From: DASRJG01 sp964647625
GTDB taxonomy: Bacteria > Acidobacteriota > Polarisedimenticolia > Polarisedimenticolales > DASRJG01
Assembly: GCA_964647625.1 (NCBI GenBank)
Contig: CAZYHZ010000002.1
Location: 1-64,000, forward strand
Reading direction: 5' to 3'
Length of the DNA: 64,000 nucleotides
This document shows, piece after piece, positions 28,802-35,820 of the stretch. Made by a program: the position numbers and the translations under genes. The stretch's first letter is position 1; every line of letters begins with the position of its first letter. The notes beneath the pieces were generated by a model. It did not search any database, was not told the origin of the DNA, and worked only from the letters and a program-made list of their open reading frames with translations.

Positions 28802-30241
28802 TCAGCTATTCGCCGCACGGGCTACCGCGACTTTGGGCGCGGCCTTTTCGGATGTACGGTCGGATATACGGTCTTGCGCGAGCGTGAGCGCGTCCGCGGC
28901 CTCTTCCATCGCCCGCGTCGTGACTTGGTAATACCTCTGAGACACGTCGCCCGCGTGCCCCATCCACCGACGGATGACCGGCTCCGGGATTCGGGCGTCC
29001 GTGAGCTTCGTCCGCGCGAGGTCTCGGAAGTCCCGGACCACCATGCCCGCGAGTCCGGGGTGTGGCTTCGCCAGCGCCGCGAGGATTGCGGCCCATGCCT
29101 TCTTGTAGCTAGAGGTCGTCCAAGCCTTGTTGGTCTCGCGCTGGCGGAATATCGGGAGCGCCGCCCACGCTTCGAGCTCGGCCGGATCGTTAGGGCGCTC
29201 GACCATGACGGCCTTCAAGTCGGCTTCGAGGTCGGGGTGCATCGGGAGGTCGCGATTGCTCCTGGCGTTCTTGGCCTTCCGAATCCGAATCAGACCCATC
29301 GCCTTCCGTCCCGAGGTCGAGACCACGTTAGGGTCGGAGAAAGTCACGTCACCATGCCGCAGCGCGGCGGGCTCGCTTTCGGTCCGTCCGCCCGTGTAGT
29401 GGCAGAGCTTGAAGAACGCGCGGAGCGGATCGCCGGTGAGGTGTGAGGCGAACCGCGGCATGCTCTTCCGGGACGCGGCTTTGAAGATGGCGCCGACTTC
29501 GGCATCGCTCGGCGTGTACGGTGTGCGCTCGGGGGTGTACGTCTCGGCCTTCATTTTGCCGACTCCCGCGCGGTAGCCGCTGCACGGGTTCCGGAGGTCG
29601 CGCTCCTCTTCGTTCCGGAGGAATGAATAGAGCGCCGACAACTGCACGAGGTCGTTTTCCGCCGGCCGGAGCCCGCCCTTGCGCGGCCAATCCGTGAACG
29701 GTCCCGCGTTGTGCCGTCTGTCGCGGTAGTACTGCGCGACTTCCGCCTTAGTGATCGTATCGAGGTAGCGCCCGGCAAATGCCTTGCCGAGATTCCGGAA
29801 GTAGCCTTTGACCGCGCTCGTGGAGGAGTACGACTTCTCACGCGCTCGCATGAACCGCTCGACGGCCTGCTCGTAGACGATGGCCGCGCGGGCGTCCTGC
29901 TCGACCTTGGCCCGCTCGATTCGTTGGAGTCCGTCGGCTTCGGCTTGCTCTTTAGGAGTGAGATACGGCCGGCCTTCGGCCTTCGCTCGCTTCACGGCGA
30001 GCCGGCGCGCGTCGAGAACGGACACAGCGCCGATGCAGACTGGACAATCCCGATACTTCCCTTTGAGGCGCTTACGCGCTTTGATCGAGTCCACGCCGTT
30101 GCACGCGGCCGGATCGCTCCTCACGTCCCCGACCATTTCCCGGAGAGCGCCCTTGTTGTAGTAGTAGACGATTCCGACGCGCTCTTGGCCGTCGTCCGTC
30201 TCGTAGATTTCGAGTCCCTTCATGCTCTTGATTCGTCTCAT
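28802..30241 (-). CDS. int: tyrosine-type site-specific integrase of the island
   Basis: A 479-residue phage-type integrase. A possible zinc knuckle (C47, then CPVC at 66-69) is followed by a SAM-like core-binding domain (about 120-215) and a catalytic domain. Catalytic residues: R286 in HYTGGRTESE, a beta-hairpin Lys near 322-325, RDFR at 403-406 where H-x-x-R is usual, H429 in MGHAGD and Tyr437 or 438. The box II His thus appears to be Arg. ATG 30241 has GGAGAGAGG upstream; the frame is open to 30484. Its stop is 23 bases from the tRNA it recombines with, and two candidate arm sites lie in its 3' end. Confidence 0.92.
   Translation of the reverse strand: MRRIKSMKGLEIYETDDGQERVGIVYYYNKGALREMVGDVRSDPAACNGVDSIKARKRLKGKYRDCPVCIGAVSVLDARRLAVKRAKAEGRPYLTPKEQAEADGLQRIERAKVEQDARAAIVYEQAVERFMRAREKSYSSTSAVKGYFRNLGKAFAGRYLDTITKAEVAQYYRDRRHNAGPFTDWPRKGGLRPAENDLVQLSALYSFLRNEEERDLRNPCSGYRAGVGKMKAETYTPERTPYTPSDAEVGAIFKAASRKSMPRFASHLTGDPLRAFFKLCHYTGGRTESEPAALRHGDVTFSDPNVVSTSGRKAMGLIRIRKAKNARSNRDLPMHPDLEADLKAVMVERPNDPAELEAWAALPIFRQRETNKAWTTSSYKKAWAAILAALAKPHPGLAGMVVRDFRDLARTKLTDARIPEPVIRRWMGHAGDVSQRYYQVTTRAMEEAADALTLAQDRISDRTSEKAAPKVAVARAANS
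28852..28873 (+). repeat. candidate integrase arm-type sites, left end (two direct copies)
   Basis: ATGTACGGTC (28852-28861) and ATATACGGTC (28864-28873) are direct copies 12 bases apart, about 75-115 bases inside attL and within the integrase 3' coding region. The same decamer occurs near the right end. Short paired repeats close to the core are typical arm sites bound by the N-terminal domain of tyrosine integrases. Confidence 0.6.
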
Positions 30242-30359
30242 GGCCTCTCTCCATCTGCGGAGGCGCGGCGCTGTACGATTCGCGCAGCCGTTGGGGTGCT
30301 CATACCACCTCCGCGGTGAGGTCCGGTCGCGTGTGTCAGCACGCGGCCGGGCCGTTTGG

Positions 30360-30701
30360 TTACTTGCTCGGGTCACCAGTCTTCGGGGAAGGAAGAGTTG
30401 CGAAGTACTCTCTCCTCGCCTTTTCGACCGCTTCAACGAAGTATTCGTAGTTTCCGTGAAAGGCATGATGCCTTGCCACGGCATACCGGCTTAGAACCTT
30501 TCGAGCGTCATCAACTCTTACATCATCCAGACGGTCCTCGCGATTGGTCGGGTTGACGGTGTCTTGTTCTAGCGCATCTGCAAGTTCAGAGAACGCCCAA
30601 CTGAAGGCATCGCGCTCGGCCCTTGCTTTAGCCAGTCGGTCTCGGCATTGGTCATTCGGGCAGTCCGATTCCGTTCCGCCAGTCCTCACTTCGTTATTCA
30701 C
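30360..30701 (-). CDS. hypothetical island protein
   Basis: A 113-residue protein of no recognised family, with a small Cys pair near the N-terminus (SDCPNDQCRDR) and charged helical sequence. The GTG start overlaps the stop of the 60-residue regulator gene (GTGA), so the two are translationally coupled and probably share its promoter. It lies between that regulator and the integrase, where an excision or control function would be natural, but nothing in its sequence shows one. Confidence 0.72.
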   Translation of the reverse strand: MNNEVRTGGTESDCPNDQCRDRLAKARAERDAFSWAFSELADALEQDTVNPTNREDRLDDVRVDDARKVLSRYAVARHHAFHGNYEYFVEAVEKARREYFATLPSPKTGDPSK

Positions 30702-30880
30702 TTGACCCCCTTCGCGGCACCAACGAGCACGCCGCGCGCCCACGCCGAGAGCGATCCGCGCCCAACCGTCGCAAGAATTGCCGCCCGCTCGGCCTTGGTG
30801 ACTTTGACGTGCAAGAGGAAACTGCACCGCTCGTTTGCGGGCTTGGGCTTCGGTCCGGGCTTCTTTCGCGGTGTCGTCAT
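30698..30880 (-). CDS. small ribbon-helix-helix-like protein
   Basis: A 60-residue basic protein. After a Lys/Pro-rich arm (PRKKPGPKPKPANE), the sequence SFLLHVKVTKAERAAIL fits a beta strand plus helix, and SLSAWARGVLV fits a second helix, the shape of Arc/MobC-type ribbon-helix-helix DNA-binding proteins. Its ATG lies six bases after the -10 of a near-consensus promoter, so the message is probably leaderless. A palindrome inside that promoter is a candidate site for autoregulation. Confidence 0.65.
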   Translation of the reverse strand: MTTPRKKPGPKPKPANERCSFLLHVKVTKAERAAILATVGRGSLSAWARGVLVGAAKGVK

Positions 30881-30886
30881 GTGTCT

Positions 30887-30915
30887 ATACTATCTAGGTA
30901 GTACCATATTGTCAA
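30887..30915 (-). promoter_or_regulatory. near-consensus sigma-70 promoter of the regulator/integrase transcript
   Basis: On the minus strand a perfect TTGACA (30910-30915), a 17-base spacer (30893-30909) and TAGTAT (30887-30892) precede ATG 30880 by only six bases. Transcription would start at or next to the ATG. Confidence 0.75.
30888..30903. promoter_or_regulatory. 16-bp palindromic operator candidate overlapping the promoter
   Basis: TACTATCTAGGTAGTA is a palindrome apart from one mismatched pair. It covers most of the -10 and the adjacent spacer of the promoter at 30887-30915, so a dimer bound here would block transcription. It lies between two divergently read genes of the island. Confidence 0.6.
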
Positions 30916-30947
30916 TGGACAGGCTAGCGACGGCTAGAATCCCCCGC

Positions 30948-31145
30948 ATGGTCCCCAACCACGCCGAGCCCGAGCACATCGCCCGCATAGCGGGCGGGCT
31001 CCCGCGCCATGAGATCGCCGAATTTCTCCGGGCGGTTGACCTGTTCGAGCGGTGCGGCCATTGGAGCCCGGAAGAGGCGCGCGCCTGGCGCGAAGAGGTA
31101 CGGGCCAGGGACGGGGAATTATTGAATTCCGTTGTGGAGCCCTAG
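30948..31145 (+). CDS. small hypothetical island protein (only plus-strand gene of the island)
   Basis: A 65-residue acidic helical protein (NHAEPEHIARIAGGLPRHEI, then LFERCGHWSPEEARAWREEV). An in-frame ATG at 30915 would add 11 residues; neither start has a strong ribosome site. It is divergent from the ribbon-helix-helix gene and ends two bases before the stop of the cargo cassette. No family was recognised. The base composition and codon use look coding. Confidence 0.55.
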   Translation: MVPNHAEPEHIARIAGGLPRHEIAEFLRAVDLFERCGHWSPEEARAWREEVRARDGELLNSVVEP

Positions 31146-31147
31146 GA

Positions 31148-31561
31148 CTAAACGACTGGAGCTTCAAACAGTTTGAGCTTGGCGCGTTCGGCCAGTTTCG
31201 TAGCTAGTTCGAGGCGCTTCCCCTCTTCGTCGCGCGAGGCATCCCCCGGCCACCCCACAATCTCGCCGTGGCGCTCCGGAGGTATGTCGTCTTCGAAGTG
31301 GAGCCCGGTTTCGTTTATCTTCTCGATGCCGAGCCAGCCGAACCCTTTCGCGGGTACGTTGTTGTCCTTTGCCAGATCGGCGATTTGGGCAAGATCCAAT
31401 TCGTGGATCCGATAAACGGACCGTTCCCATCGCGCGTGGTCTTGTTCGAATCGCGGCAGAAATGCGCCAGGCTTGACGCGCTGATACTTGACGGAAAAAT
31501 CGCTGTTCTTCGATTTCACGAAACGCGCAATGGGGTCGGCGATTGAACAGAACGCAGCCAT
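31148..31561 (-). CDS. cargo cassette protein 3, unknown
   Basis: A 137-residue protein of no recognised family. Notable segments are RWERSVYRIHELDLAQIADL, GFGWLGIEKINETGLHFEDD and PPERHGEIVGWPGD; the last two look like conserved motifs of an enzyme or binding pocket. The ATG follows the stop of the middle gene as TAACATG, so it is the last gene of a tightly coupled three-gene unit. Sequence here is clearly poorer in GC than the flanking island genes. Confidence 0.7.
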   Translation of the reverse strand: MAAFCSIADPIARFVKSKNSDFSVKYQRVKPGAFLPRFEQDHARWERSVYRIHELDLAQIADLAKDNNVPAKGFGWLGIEKINETGLHFEDDIPPERHGEIVGWPGDASRDEEGKRLELATKLAERAKLKLFEAPVV

Positions 31562-31562
31562 G

Positions 31563-32243
31563 TTACCGACTGACCCGCCCGATCCATTCGAGAATCGGCC
31601 GCGGAATCGTACCTGTCCATCGCTCGCGGCCATTTCCAAAGTTGCCGCCGACGTGACCGGCGAACGTCAACATTCCATCGTCGCCGACTATCACGCTAAG
31701 AGGGATTTCGGTATCAGTGATCCAGTCGAATCCGATTCGGCCGTCCTCATGGACGGTCGCCTCGGGTGAGTGCGCGCTAAGACTGAGCGCGCCTAGGAAT
31801 CGCCGCGCCAGACGAAGGCTTGCTTCGTTCGGTACCACCCCATCTTCCCGCTCAGCGCACGCGGTCACGTCCTCCAAGTTCGCGATTCGCTCCAAATTGA
31901 CGCGCGCGTGAGTGGACAACACGCGATTCATGTTTTGCGGCAACACCGTTGCGGAGCCGCGCTCGATGCGCACGACAGAAACGGGGCCAACGGTGAGTGG
32001 CTTCACACTTACGAACGCATCGCCGCTTCCTGAGCGTCCTATCTTGAAGGTGGTCCGCACCGCGATCATGTCGTGATGCAGCCAAGGTGGAAGTGTGGCC
32101 GCAACAAGCGACATCTTCTTCACCGTGAAACCAAAAATGCCTTCCGGAAAAGTACGCGAACTGATCTCGGTTGCGAATACCTCATCACCGAACGATTTGG
32201 GCTCGTCCTTGTCCGCTGTCCAATCGCTAAGCGCGAGGTTCAA
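31563..32243 (-). CDS. cargo cassette protein 2, unknown
   Basis: A 226-residue protein with no signal peptide or membrane segment. It looks mainly beta-rich (FGFTVKKMSLVAATLPPWLH, then VSVVRIERGSATVLPQ) with a helical middle. Its start overlaps the end of the first cassette gene by four bases and its stop is one base before the third gene, so the three proteins are made together and may form a complex. No family was recognised. Confidence 0.7.
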   Translation of the reverse strand: MNLALSDWTADKDEPKSFGDEVFATEISSRTFPEGIFGFTVKKMSLVAATLPPWLHHDMIAVRTTFKIGRSGSGDAFVSVKPLTVGPVSVVRIERGSATVLPQNMNRVLSTHARVNLERIANLEDVTACAEREDGVVPNEASLRLARRFLGALSLSAHSPEATVHEDGRIGFDWITDTEIPLSVIVGDDGMLTFAGHVGGNFGNGRERWTGTIPRPILEWIGRVSR

Positions 32244-32980
32244 GGCTTGTCTCCCGTCCGCGCAATTTCCGTTCCCATGCTAACGAGTTCGCCAAAAACG
32301 GTTGGCAATAACTCTTCCGGGATGTGCGTCTCTCGATTAGGGGACGTACTGATATCGAGTTCGAGCCGTATTGCGAGAGACTCCGGACTAATAGTCGCCC
32401 CGGCGCCAGCCGCTACGGACACCGCAACAGTTGCCGACCGAAGTACGAACCATTTCGAAAGGCGATTGATGCGATCTCTTTCTGCGAGCGTCGCGCTCGG
32501 GCGGGGACGGTTGATTGTGTAAATGAAATCGGATGAGTTCTCGACGTCGAGGCGAACCGAGTCCTGAAGGAGTTCAGCGAGTACGCGGTACCCCGCCTGA
32601 ATGGAATCGACTGGCGAGAGCAATTCAGCACCAAACGCCAGCCGCTTTACAGGCGGCACAACCTTGAGCCACGCCTCAATCAGCGGGACGAATTGTGCGA
32701 GCGATGCATCGACCGTTCCGACGAAATTGAACCCCTCGGAGTCTGGCCCGGAAGTTGGCCCCAACTGCCAATCTGATCTTCCGGGCGAAATTGCAAGGCG
32801 GAGGGATCCAGAGCCAAATGCGCCTTGTGCGAGAAATAATCCATCTCGACGCTTTTCCACAACCTCTTCGGGAGCATCCGGAATAATCCCCGGCCACCAA
32901 CTCCGCGCGATCTCCGTAGTAAGGCCGGGCACGAACGCCGTCGCACGCAAACTCGCGACATTCCACGCTACCGGAGGCAT
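32240..32980 (-). CDS. cargo cassette protein 1, unknown
   Basis: A 246-residue soluble protein and first gene of the cassette. The segment DFIYTINRPRPSA followed by RDRINRLSKW is distinctive and resembles patterns in some uncharacterised sporadic families, but I cannot name one securely. GAGG lies just upstream of ATG 32980, and a well-formed promoter is 34-62 bases upstream. It has no close tie to replication or integration genes, which marks the cassette as accessory cargo, possibly defence. Confidence 0.7.
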   Translation of the reverse strand: MPPVAWNVASLRATAFVPGLTTEIARSWWPGIIPDAPEEVVEKRRDGLFLAQGAFGSGSLRLAISPGRSDWQLGPTSGPDSEGFNFVGTVDASLAQFVPLIEAWLKVVPPVKRLAFGAELLSPVDSIQAGYRVLAELLQDSVRLDVENSSDFIYTINRPRPSATLAERDRINRLSKWFVLRSATVAVSVAAGAGATISPESLAIRLELDISTSPNRETHIPEELLPTVFGELVSMGTEIARTGDKP

Positions 32981-33013
32981 GCCTACCTCGCTTCCCGACT
33001 GGACTAAATGGGC

Positions 33014-33042
33014 AGTATGGGGTTCGCGACGGTTTCAGTCAA
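33014..33042 (-). promoter_or_regulatory. predicted sigma-70 promoter of the cargo cassette
   Basis: Minus strand TTGACT (33037-33042), 17-base spacer, CATACT (33014-33019). The predicted start leaves a leader of about 27 bases with a GAGG site before ATG 32980. A dedicated promoter of this quality supports expression independent of the long island operon upstream. Confidence 0.65.
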
Positions 33043-33138
33043 AACTACCCCGTTCGGCCGACTTCCACCGCCTGAAGGCTATCATTCAACCCCTCCTCCT
33101 AAACGCTCGGCTCGCGCCGCCGCACGCAACGGTTCGAC

Positions 33139-33519
33139 TCAGGCCGGAATCCCCGCGAGCCGGTCAAGCGAAGCGAGGTCTTCCACCTGCTTCTTTTCCA
33201 CGAACGCCCGCGCGGCTGCGTACCACGCCGGGACACCGCGAGCAGGGGTCTTCATGTTGGCGTGACCATTGCCTGTCGTCTTGGCCGGAGGCGCCGGCTT
33301 AGACGCCGATGCGGCGGGTTGCCGCCGCGCGCCACGGCCCTTCAACCGCGCCCGCCCGGCGTCCGTGATCTCGACATCCTCGCCCGCGGTCTTGAGGAGC
33401 TCGTCGTCTTCGAGGATGCCGGCCACGCGCCGGCCGTAGCCGTCGAGCTTCTCGTAGAGGATCGGTCCCTTGCGCGCCTGCTCCAACATGAGCCGTTGCG
33501 CTGCGGAGAGTTTCTTCAA
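33139..33519 (-). CDS. hypothetical island protein, last gene of the long operon
   Basis: A 126-residue protein. The N-terminal half has a winged-helix-like pattern (KLSAAQRLMLEQARKGPILY, then LEDDELLKTAGEDVEITDAG), followed by a Pro/Ala-rich linker and a short helix. The start is taken as TTG 33519, overlapping the TGA of the previous gene, with GGGAG upstream; no in-frame ATG lies closer. Function unknown, possibly DNA binding. Confidence 0.6.
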   Translation of the reverse strand: MKKLSAAQRLMLEQARKGPILYEKLDGYGRRVAGILEDDELLKTAGEDVEITDAGRARLKGRGARRQPAASASKPAPPAKTTGNGHANMKTPARGVPAWYAAARAFVEKKQVEDLASLDRLAGIPA

Positions 33520-34361
33520 GGCACGTTCTCCCTTAACCACGAGTCGGCTTCCGCCGCTGTCATGTCCTTGTATGACTTCGGTCGTGGAGGCGGCGCCGAG
33601 ACGGAGCCCGATCCTGAAACCGTCGCGGCTTTCTTCGCCTTGAGGTTCGCGACTGTCGAAGCCTGGCGCATGGCCTGAGCTCGCTCGCGGTTCCGGTTGT
33701 CCTGAAAGATGGCCCCTTCGTTCGCCATGCGAGTAATGAGACCAACGCCGAGTTCCCGCTTGCGCGCGGGGTCGAGCTCGCGGTCCAACGCTTCGAGGTC
33801 TTCGCGGTGGCCGTCGGTAACCGTCTGCCGGATGTCCGGATCGAGCCCGGCGCAAACGCGCTTGTGGTGTTCGAGCAGTTCGAGGTTTACCCGGTGGGCC
33901 GTCTCCTGCTCGCGCATCGCTTCACGCTCGCGGAGCTCCTGCACCTGGGCGTTAAGCGCGTCGATTTCATTCCGCGCCGTGTCGCTGTAGTCCTCGACCG
34001 TTGCGGCCGGATCGCCCTCGGTGACGGGAGCCGGAGCGTTCCCCCTCTGTCTTAGGTATCCGATCTCGCCCGCCAGACGTGCGCCGTGTAGCTTCTGCTT
34101 TTCCAATTCAGCCCGGAGCGTCTCGGCTCGCGCCTTCCAGTCGATCTCGGACTCGGGTTCGGCCTCGGCCTCGACTGCTTCCGGCTCCGGTTGCGCCGAT
34201 GCTTCTGCGGGCGGCGCTTCGGCCTCGACTGCCTCGGCCGGCGCAGGTTCGGGCGTGGGTTGCGGTGCGTCGGGGATCTCCACGGCGCCGTCCTCTGTGA
34301 TCGTGCGGAGGATCGAGTCGAGCTCCTCCGGAGACTTGTCGGCCAATCGCGGATCAATCAT
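33516..34361 (-). CDS. acidic coiled-coil protein, phage scaffold-like
   Basis: A 281-residue highly acidic protein. Residues 30-85 are Pro/Glu/Ala-rich and disordered. Residues 85-230 are charged helix suited to a coiled coil (TLRAELEKQKLHGARLAGEI, then LNAQVQELREREAMREQETA). A short tail (KSYKDMTAAEADSWLRENVP) ends it. This layout is seen in phage scaffolding or minor capsid proteins, but no capsid gene is present, so it might instead remodel a helper phage capsid; that is speculative. GGAG precedes ATG 34361. Confidence 0.65.
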   Translation of the reverse strand: MIDPRLADKSPEELDSILRTITEDGAVEIPDAPQPTPEPAPAEAVEAEAPPAEASAQPEPEAVEAEAEPESEIDWKARAETLRAELEKQKLHGARLAGEIGYLRQRGNAPAPVTEGDPAATVEDYSDTARNEIDALNAQVQELREREAMREQETAHRVNLELLEHHKRVCAGLDPDIRQTVTDGHREDLEALDRELDPARKRELGVGLITRMANEGAIFQDNRNRERAQAMRQASTVANLKAKKAATVSGSGSVSAPPPRPKSYKDMTAAEADSWLRENVP

Positions 34362-34578
34362 GGAGAATCTCCATCGAAGCCACGATTCGGTCGAGCTCGG
34401 CACGTTCTCTCTCGCCCTCCGCGAGCGTGTGACTCGTCACCGCGCGGGCGAGTTCCGCGTAGGCCGCCAGCAGATCGTTGATACGCTCGCGAGCCTCCTC
34501 CCGGCTCATTGTCCCGGCCGCAACGCACGCAAGCAGCCTGTCGAGCGCCTCGTCGATCCTCTTGGATTCCACTTTCAT
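34354..34578 (-). CDS. small helical island protein
   Basis: A 74-residue all-helical protein (SKRIDEALDRLLACVAAGTM, then EEARERINDLLAAYAELARA) of unknown function. Its ATG overlaps the previous stop (ATGA), and its stop overlaps the next start by eight bases, which is why it is accepted as a real gene despite its size. Confidence 0.65.
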   Translation of the reverse strand: MKVESKRIDEALDRLLACVAAGTMSREEARERINDLLAAYAELARAVTSHTLAEGERERAELDRIVASMEILHD

Positions 34579-35165
34579 AGCAACAAACCCTCCGCTTTGA
34601 ATTGCGCGATTGTCGCCGCTCGGTCGAGCGTCATTCCCGCCGCTGCATCCGCCGCCTCGAATTCCCGAATCGTCGCCGCGGCGCTCTCGACGCTTGGCCG
34701 CAACCGCTCGACCAGGAGAAGCGCCCGGCTCTCCCGCGCCAGCTTCGCCGCGGCAACGTGAGTCCGCGCCGCGTCCTCGACGCCCGGCCATGCGTCGATG
34801 CGTGCCTGCTTCGACTCGGCCAGGATTTTCTTAACGAGTGCCGGATCGGCCGGAGTCGGGGGCGCCTCGCCCGCTTGAAGCGCCGCGCGTACGGCGGCCT
34901 CGTGGTCTGCCGTCCTCTGCTCGTCCGCCGCGAGCATCGCGACGTGCCGCGCGACTTCCGCACGTTCGCCGTTGTAGGTCGTCATGTATCGCCGTTCCGC
35001 CGCGGCAAGCTCGGCCGTCATCGTGGGGAGCATCGGCACCCCCGCGTCTTCACCCGCGAGCGTTGCGACCTGGCCCACGGTGCGCGTGTGGAGGTTTTCG
35101 AGCCGCGCGGCGAAGTCGATCACTTCGGGCTTGGGTGTTCGGTCGGTCGGATCGCAAACGAGCAT
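34575..35165 (-). CDS. hypothetical helical island protein
   Basis: A 196-residue Ala-rich helical protein of the kind common in phage gene sets, with no recognised domain. GAGG lies six to seven bases before ATG 35165; the frame is open to 35246 but that part reads as low-complexity shadow. It is translationally coupled to the 74-residue gene downstream. Confidence 0.65.
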   Translation of the reverse strand: MLVCDPTDRTPKPEVIDFAARLENLHTRTVGQVATLAGEDAGVPMLPTMTAELAAAERRYMTTYNGERAEVARHVAMLAADEQRTADHEAAVRAALQAGEAPPTPADPALVKKILAESKQARIDAWPGVEDAARTHVAAAKLARESRALLLVERLRPSVESAAATIREFEAADAAAGMTLDRAATIAQFKAEGLLL

Positions 35166-35179
35166 CGGGTACCTCGAAG

Positions 35180-35578
35180 TCAAAACCCGCGAAATTTTCG
35201 CGGTGGGCTTGATGGTGGTGGTGTTGGTGGCGCTGGGGGAGACCACCGGGTACTAGGCCGGGCCTTCCCGTGGCCGTCGTCCCCCGCTCCGGCGAGCCAG
35301 CGCAGCGCAGCGAGCCGCGTGCCTTCGAGGCGGCGCAACATCGCGTCATCGTCCGGGGCATCGGCACGGTGGGGAGGAAGCGGCTCCCGGCGGATCGCCG
35401 GGTCGGGTGCGGGCCTCGCGATCCGTGCCGAGTCGAGTCGGAACGTAACGGTTTCGGGCGCCTTCGAGCGGGGAACCTGCTCCGTTAACAGGTGCTCTTG
35501 AGCGCCCTTCCGCTCTTTCCCGGCGCAAGGCCCTTCGATGTACGGTCCCGGTGTACGGTTTGCCCGCCGTCCGATCAT
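35180..35578 (-). CDS. hypothetical basic island protein
   Basis: A 132-residue Pro/Arg-rich protein with no recognised fold. It is accepted because its ATG overlaps the previous stop (ATGA) with a GGCGGAAG site upstream. The C-terminus is a Pro-rich tail (PPAPPTPPPSSPPR). Two copies of the candidate arm-site decamer lie inside its first codons (35538-35560). Function unknown. Confidence 0.5.
   Translation of the reverse strand: MIGRRANRTPGPYIEGPCAGKERKGAQEHLLTEQVPRSKAPETVTFRLDSARIARPAPDPAIRREPLPPHRADAPDDDAMLRRLEGTRLAALRWLAGAGDDGHGKARPSTRWSPPAPPTPPPSSPPRKFRGF
35538..35560 (+). repeat. internal pair of arm-site-like decamers
   Basis: ATGTACGGTC (35538-35547) and GTGTACGGTT (35551-35560) repeat the motif found near both ends of the island, again as a closely spaced direct pair. 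Being mid-element, they are not ordinary arm sites; they may be an integrase or regulator binding site, or a relic of rearrangement. Confidence 0.5.
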
Positions 35579-35820
35579 GCTTCCGCCCTTCCGAGCGTCA
35601 TGCCGCGCTCTTGTAGGAGTAGCTCGATCACGTCCTCTAGCTCGGCGCTCCTGGCCCGTAGGCGCCCGATGGTTCCCTCTTGCTCCTGTATCACTTGCCC
35701 CGCGTTGAGGAGCTCCGCTCTCGCACACTCCACGTCGGCGCGTAGCTTCCGGGCCTTGTGAGGCGCGAGCCATTCGGTCCCCGGTTTCGTTCGCTCGTAC
35801 CGTTGCCTCAGCGTGGACAC
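35575..35820 (-). CDS. small coiled-coil island protein
   Basis: An 81-residue helical protein with heptad spacing (AELLNAGQVIQEQEGTIGRL). The GTG start lies directly after the stop of the terminase-small-like gene and the stop overlaps the next ATG. Short coiled-coil proteins of this sort are common beside phage packaging genes, but no function can be read from the sequence. Confidence 0.6.
   Translation of the reverse strand: MSTLRQRYERTKPGTEWLAPHKARKLRADVECARAELLNAGQVIQEQEGTIGRLRARSAELEDVIELLLQERGMTLGRAEA

Noticed and set aside
35270..35488. Plus-strand small frame inside the island
   Set aside because: Antisense to the coupled minus-strand genes and without a ribosome site.
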